DNA of 64,000 bases from Planctomycetota bacterium (GTDB lineage: Bacteria > Planctomycetota > JAJSAM01 > JAJVHW01). The translations under genes were made by a program, and so were the position numbers. Shown in pieces: positions 60,620 through 64,000 of the stretch (the first letter of the stretch is position 1; each line of letters starts with the position of its first letter). The notes under the pieces are model-generated. The model searched no databases. It worked only from the letters and a program-made list of their open reading frames with translations, and was not told the origin of the DNA. The DNA is taken from NCBI GenBank assembly GCA_021776825.1, contig JAJFFG010000017.1, forward strand, positions 19,903 to 83,902, in the 5' to 3' direction.

Positions 60620-62646
60620 CACGTGACGATCTCCACGGCGCGCGGTGTTCCCGTGCGCAGCAGTTTTCGGAGCAGAGCCACGAGGCCATCTGGACCGCCG
60701 AGGTCCTCGGGCTCGAGGCGGAGACGCAGCGTCGCCGCGGAGAGGCTCGCGTGCAGCGGCTCCTCGCACTCGACGCGGTCGAGCAGGTCGACCGGCGCGG
60801 TCTCGCGCACCGCGACGCCGGGCGTGTAGGCCTCGCGCTCGGGGTACGCGTCGCTGTGGTCGCCCGGCTCCTCCGCGCCATCGACGGCGAACAATCGCGC
60901 AGCCACGTCGGCCGACTCGTCGGCGTCGAGCGTCGTCCGCACGTCGACGGCCAGGCCGGCCTCCTTCACGCGCAGGGAGAGATACGACACGATCCGGCGC
61001 GCCACGCGCAGCACGTCCTCGTCGCCCTCGTGCAGTTCGAACCCCGAGAGGTGGGCAACCGCCTCATTCAGACCGGTGATCCCGACGGACCAGGTGGCGG
61101 CAGAGAGATCGATGAACGGACGCCGCCCGCGACCACCGCGCAGAAGCGGCGCGAGCGTCCCTCCCGGAGCGCCCGCGACCTGCGAGAGCAGCTCGCGGCG
61201 CGCGACGTGTCCGGCCATGGCCGTGTCGACCAGTGCGTCGCAAGCGCGCAAGAACCCCTCGACGTTGCCGCGGCCGACACGTCGAGCCGCCTGCGGCAAG
61301 TTGAGCGTGATCCGACCAGCGCGTACGGCGGACGGGGAGCTCGGCGCGTCGCGTTCGAACTGGAAGCGCACACGCGCGCCGCGCAGGACGGCATCCGCGG
61401 CGAGGCGCAGCACCTCGCGCGACTCGGCATCGCCGAAGGCCGCATCTCCGAGAACGACGGTGGGCACGGCGAGCAGTTCGCGCGCCGGCAGGCCGTCGCG
61501 GCGGGCGTGCGCGCGCAGCAGCGCGGCGGCGAACTCAGTCGCGGCGCCACCGCGCGGAGTGAGGTCGATCTCGGCCGGGTCGTCTCCCGGATCGGCAGCG
61601 GTCTCGAGCAGGAGTTGCCACGCGTCCTCCGCTACCTCGTCGCGCGAGGCGTCCGTGTGCAGAGCCGCGAACGCCTCGGTCATGCCCCGAAGGCGCACGC
61701 CGCATACCACGGCGGCGCCGAGGTGACGCGTGGCGCGACCGAGTGCGGAGGCGAGCCGTCGACCGGAGCGAGCGGCTTCGGCCGGCGCCCGCGGTCCGCT
61801 GCCGGGTGCAACGCCCGAGACGATGTCGTCGGGCCGCAGCGTGGCCGCGTCCAAGGACGTCGGAGAGCCGAGACCGTGGACATGGAGCTCACCATCGAGG
61901 TGCGCTCGGGCGACATCTGCCGGCAGCAGGTCAGAGAGCGCATGGCAGCGGAGGGCGGCAGCCCCGAGCTCGCGGGACGCGACCGCAGGGACCGGCGCCC
62001 CACCCTCGCGACTGCGCCGGTAGACCGCAGCGGCGAGATCCTGACCGGGGATGAGCGCGGCCGCGCGGCGCCGAAGATCGACAGGCGTCGCGCGATCGAG
62101 CAATTCGACCTCGGTGATGGCGTGGACGAGCGACGCGGGTGCGCGCTGAACCGCGGCGTTACGGAGTCGCACCTCGACGTCCGCCGCCACGTCGTCGGCA
62201 ACTTCACGCGGCACTCCGCCGTCCGATGAGAGCGAACGAGCCAGGCGAGCGCGGGAGAACGGAGTGCTGCGCCCGGACGCCGCGTCGTCGATCCGCAGGA
62301 CTCGATTGTCGAAGAGCGTCGGCGCGAACTGCTCGTGCCGTGCGTCACGCGCCTCGCGCAATCGGCGCCGCCGATCGCGATGCAGGATGAACGCCTTCGC
62401 CGCAGCCGCGTGACCCGTGTCGACGAGGACCTTCTCGACCATGTCCTCGATCTGCTCGATCCCGGGGATCTCGTCGAAGAAGGTCTTCTCGAGGAACAGC
62501 TCCACCACCGCCGCGATCTCGTCAGCCAGACGGCGGTCGTCGCTGCCCGCGGCGAGCAATGCGCCGAGGATGGCATCGCGCACGCGATGCTGCTCGAATG
62601 GCACGGTCTCGCCGTCGCGAAGTCGAACGAGGGCGACGCGTCTCAC
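60616..62646 (-). CDS. NrdD-like protein without catalytic cysteine motif or glycyl-radical domain
   Basis: This 676-residue protein has an ATP-cone (about 1-95), a second ATP-cone-like stretch (about 110-185), and barrel motifs of class III ribonucleotide reductase: ADVARAHLDGELHVHGL, GRITLNLPQAARRV and WSVGITGLNEAVAHLSGFEL. Where active NrdD has cysteines before TINLPR, the sequence is RDAPSSPSAVRAG. It ends AVEIVTW, where relatives go on to a zinc CxxC and the radical Gly. The GTG start overlaps the nrdR stop. Possibly a regulatory pseudoenzyme; that is inference. Confidence 0.75.
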   Translation of the reverse strand: MRRVALVRLRDGETVPFEQHRVRDAILGALLAAGSDDRRLADEIAAVVELFLEKTFFDEIPGIEQIEDMVEKVLVDTGHAAAAKAFILHRDRRRRLREARDARHEQFAPTLFDNRVLRIDDAASGRSTPFSRARLARSLSSDGGVPREVADDVAADVEVRLRNAAVQRAPASLVHAITEVELLDRATPVDLRRRAAALIPGQDLAAAVYRRSREGGAPVPAVASRELGAAALRCHALSDLLPADVARAHLDGELHVHGLGSPTSLDAATLRPDDIVSGVAPGSGPRAPAEAARSGRRLASALGRATRHLGAAVVCGVRLRGMTEAFAALHTDASRDEVAEDAWQLLLETAADPGDDPAEIDLTPRGGAATEFAAALLRAHARRDGLPARELLAVPTVVLGDAAFGDAESREVLRLAADAVLRGARVRFQFERDAPSSPSAVRAGRITLNLPQAARRVGRGNVEGFLRACDALVDTAMAGHVARRELLSQVAGAPGGTLAPLLRGGRGRRPFIDLSAATWSVGITGLNEAVAHLSGFELHEGDEDVLRVARRIVSYLSLRVKEAGLAVDVRTTLDADESADVAARLFAVDGAEEPGDHSDAYPEREAYTPGVAVRETAPVDLLDRVECEEPLHASLSAATLRLRLEPEDLGGPDGLVALLRKLLRTGTPRAVEIVTW

Positions 62647-63143
62647 GAGGCGGGCTTGCCCTTCGACGACTTCCGTGGGCGACGTGAGCGAGACGGTTTG
62701 GCGACCTCCTGGGCGATGTCCTGGAACTCGGAGGCGGACTCGAAGCTCTTGTAGACCGACGCGAAGCGCACGTACGCGACCTTGTCGAGTCCCTTCAGCT
62801 GCTCCATGACCATCTCGCCGATCTGCTCGGTCTCGATTTCCCGTTCGGTCGTCTCAAGGCTCTGCTCCTCGACATGCTGCGCAATCGTCTCGAGATCCTC
62901 CATCGACACGGGTCGCTTCTGACACGCCGTCAGGAGCCCCATCAGGATCTTGCGCCGTTCGAAGTCCTCACGCGTGCCGTCGCGCTTGATCACACGCAGC
63001 GGCGTCTCCTCGATGCGCTCGCGCGTCGTGTAGCGCCGATCGCACGCCTCGCACTCGCGGCGACGGCGAATGACGAAGCCATCCGCGCTCTCGCGCGAGT
63101 CGATGACCTTGTCCTGGTTCTGCTTGCAGAAGGGGCAGCGCAT
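62643..63143 (-). CDS. nrdR: Transcriptional repressor NrdR
   Basis: NrdR (166 residues) represses ribonucleotide reductase genes in response to bound ATP/dATP. The zinc ribbon uses Cys3, Cys6 and the CEAC pair (about 34-37); the ATP-cone follows from about residue 50 (VIKRDGTREDFERRKILMGLLTACQKRPV). The last 25 residues form a basic tail. I chose the ATG at 63143, just after GGGAGCT. It overlaps the nrdD-like gene by four bases. Three palindromes lie 55-96 bases upstream. Confidence 0.95.
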   Translation of the reverse strand: MRCPFCKQNQDKVIDSRESADGFVIRRRRECEACDRRYTTRERIEETPLRVIKRDGTREDFERRKILMGLLTACQKRPVSMEDLETIAQHVEEQSLETTEREIETEQIGEMVMEQLKGLDKVAYVRFASVYKSFESASEFQDIAQEVAKPSRSRRPRKSSKGKPAS

Positions 63144-63197
63144 GTGGAGCTCCCGGCAACGCGGCGCACACAAGCCGCGAACGCCGCCCTCCCAATC

Positions 63198-63246
63198 GTC
63201 AGTTGACCCGATTGTCAGTTGACCCAAGTGTCAGATGACGCAGTGG
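63198..63246. repeat. Three 16-bp direct repeats each containing GTCA-NN-TGAC
   Basis: GTCAGTTGAC (63198-63207), GTCAGTTGAC (63214-63223) and GTCAGATGAC (63230-63239) repeat every 16 bp, and the bases between them are partly conserved. Each is a palindrome with two central bases. They lie upstream of nrdR, as an operator or iteron would. Confidence 0.8.
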
Positions 63247-63478
63247 TCAGGAAACCGCTGCAGACCCGCCTCGACCGCAGGATGTTGCGTCTCATCGAAG
63301 TCTAGACCGCAACCTGTTGTGCGGCAAGGCACGTCCGCATCCGATCAACGTACACGCGGAGCCTGCGCCGGGCTCTCGCGAGCCTGGATCACGTGCTCCG
63401 CGACCGTCGAGAGGGGGGATGCCGGTCCTCGCTCTGACGCGGGGGAATCTAGTCCTTGGGTCCGACAGGCACGGGTGC

Positions 63479-63802
63479 GTCACGGCGCTTGCGCTGGCGC
63501 GCAACCGCCGCGCCGCGCCCTTGCCTGTTGTGGCAGGTCGGCTCCGCGGGTGCGAGGGCTTTCACGCGAGGGCCATCGGAATCGGCCGCACCCTTGCGTG
63601 GCCTCGTTGTGGGGTCACGTCGATTGCTGGCGGTTGTTTGGTGACGCGCATCGGGGTATGCGGCAATCGCCGCGCCTCCCGTGTCTCTGGTCGGCTCCGC
63701 GGCTGCGTCGGCTCGCGCGCGAGCGCCACCCCCTCGGTCGCAGCCTTGCGTGGCCTCATTCCCCGCGTCACGGCGCTCGCGCTGCCGCGCAACCGCCGCG
63801 CC
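63479..63802. repeat. Degenerate direct repeats of about 125-160 bp
   Basis: A 36-bp block recurs at 63479-63514, 63641-63676 and 63767-63802; the first and third differ at only two positions. Two further blocks, GGTCGGCTCCGCGG (63536, 63689) and CCTTGCGTGGCCTC (63592, 63744), keep the same order in units one and two. Confidence 0.85.
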
Positions 63803-63938
63803 CCGGGTGGGGATTCGGACCGCCCTCGTCCCCGCCAACCTGACGCGATCGCTACAGCACCGTACGCGTCCGATCCAGCCATCTGGCGCCCCCGCGTGAC
63901 GGCCTGAGACTGCCCCTTCACCACAGGGAGGGACAGCG

Positions 63939-64000
63939 ATGGACAAAGCAGGCTGGGGACGGAAGGCGACGGCTCGCGAGCGCGAGATCCGGGAGATCCT
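63939..64000 (+). CDS. N-terminal fragment of an unknown protein (cut by window edge)
   Basis: GGGAGGG lies six bases before the ATG at 63939. Twenty codons are visible and read MDKAGWGRKATAREREIREI and on, a basic helical start. It may be a DNA-binding protein, but the fragment is too short to say. Confidence 0.55.
   Translation, partial: MDKAGWGRKATAREREIREI

Larger units (their letters stand above)
63144..63938. other. Region between nrdR and the last plus-strand gene
   Basis: This 795-bp stretch has three iteron-like palindromes at 63198-63239 and a degenerate repeat field at 63479-63802. Long open frames on both strands look repeat-derived (Arg/Ala-rich, no family resemblance), so I annotate none as a gene. 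Confidence 0.6.

Noticed and set aside
63198..63246. CRISPR array or replication iterons
   Set aside because: Only three 16-bp repeats without spacers, no cas genes, and no replication initiator gene in view.
63317..63907. Possible 196-residue protein on the plus strand
   Set aside because: The frame is made of the degenerate repeat field, has no clear ribosome binding site and has an Arg/Ala/Gly composition typical of chance GC-rich frames.

Overview
This is a GC-rich bacterial chromosome segment. From 1 to about 23 kb it is one long minus-strand translation and transcription block. From about 23 to 43.4 kb it is accessory. From 43.4 to 63.1 kb it is mostly conserved housekeeping and stress genes. 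The best guess for the host is a member of Planctomycetota. EF-Tu has the KGGTVRD...KTVTI switch I form that I associate with planctomycetes. SecE is long with three predicted membrane segments, and L2 has a divergent motif around its conserved histidine. This placement rests on remembered family features and not on a search.

Reading the minus strand from 23 kb down to 1, the order is tRNA-Gly, tRNA-Thr, tuf, tRNA-Trp, secE, nusG, rplK, rplA, rplJ, rplL, rpoB, rpoC, rpsL, rpsG, fusA. A hairpin with a short T run follows fusA. Then come a candidate promoter, rpsJ, a structured 256-bp spacer, and rplC, rplD, rplW, rplB, rpsS, rplV, rpsC, rplP, rpmC, rpsQ, rplN, rplX and rplE, the last cut by the window edge. 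The classical rif, str, S10 and spc groups are thus joined end to end.

The next 20 kb (23.05-43.38 kb) lie between tRNA-Gly/tRNA-Thr(GGT) and tRNA-Tyr/tRNA-Thr(TGT), all on the same strand. In E. coli these four tRNAs sit side by side ahead of tufB, so the block looks like an insertion or rearrangement that split that cluster. It carries mscS, miaE, dinB, a truncated hemoglobin, a RidA-like gene, an MFS transporter, an Ada-like alkyltransferase, a large TPR protein and many small single-membrane-span proteins of unknown function. Several of these small proteins are paralogues. A three-gene module occurs twice (39.2-40.3 and 41.1-42.0 kb); the second copy has an in-frame stop in one gene and a frameshift in another. 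Many genes here share a TANNNT hexamer exactly six bases before the start codon, which predicts leaderless mRNAs.

From 43.4 to 63.1 kb the minus strand carries tRNA-Tyr and tRNA-Thr, then aroC, spoVR, yeaH and prkA (a known stress cluster, here interrupted by a 242-bp element with inverted-repeat ends), a VanZ-like protein, a HEAT-repeat protein and a class I amidotransferase. A plus-strand group encodes a GHMP kinase, a HAD hydrolase and a DUF4136-like lipoprotein. A methyltransferase, smc and the overlapping nrdR / nrdD-like / nrdG-like operon follow on the minus strand. The nrdD-like protein keeps ATP-cone and barrel motifs but lacks the catalytic cysteine motif and the whole glycyl-radical end. 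The last 0.8 kb holds iteron-like repeats, a degenerate repeat field and the start of one plus-strand gene.
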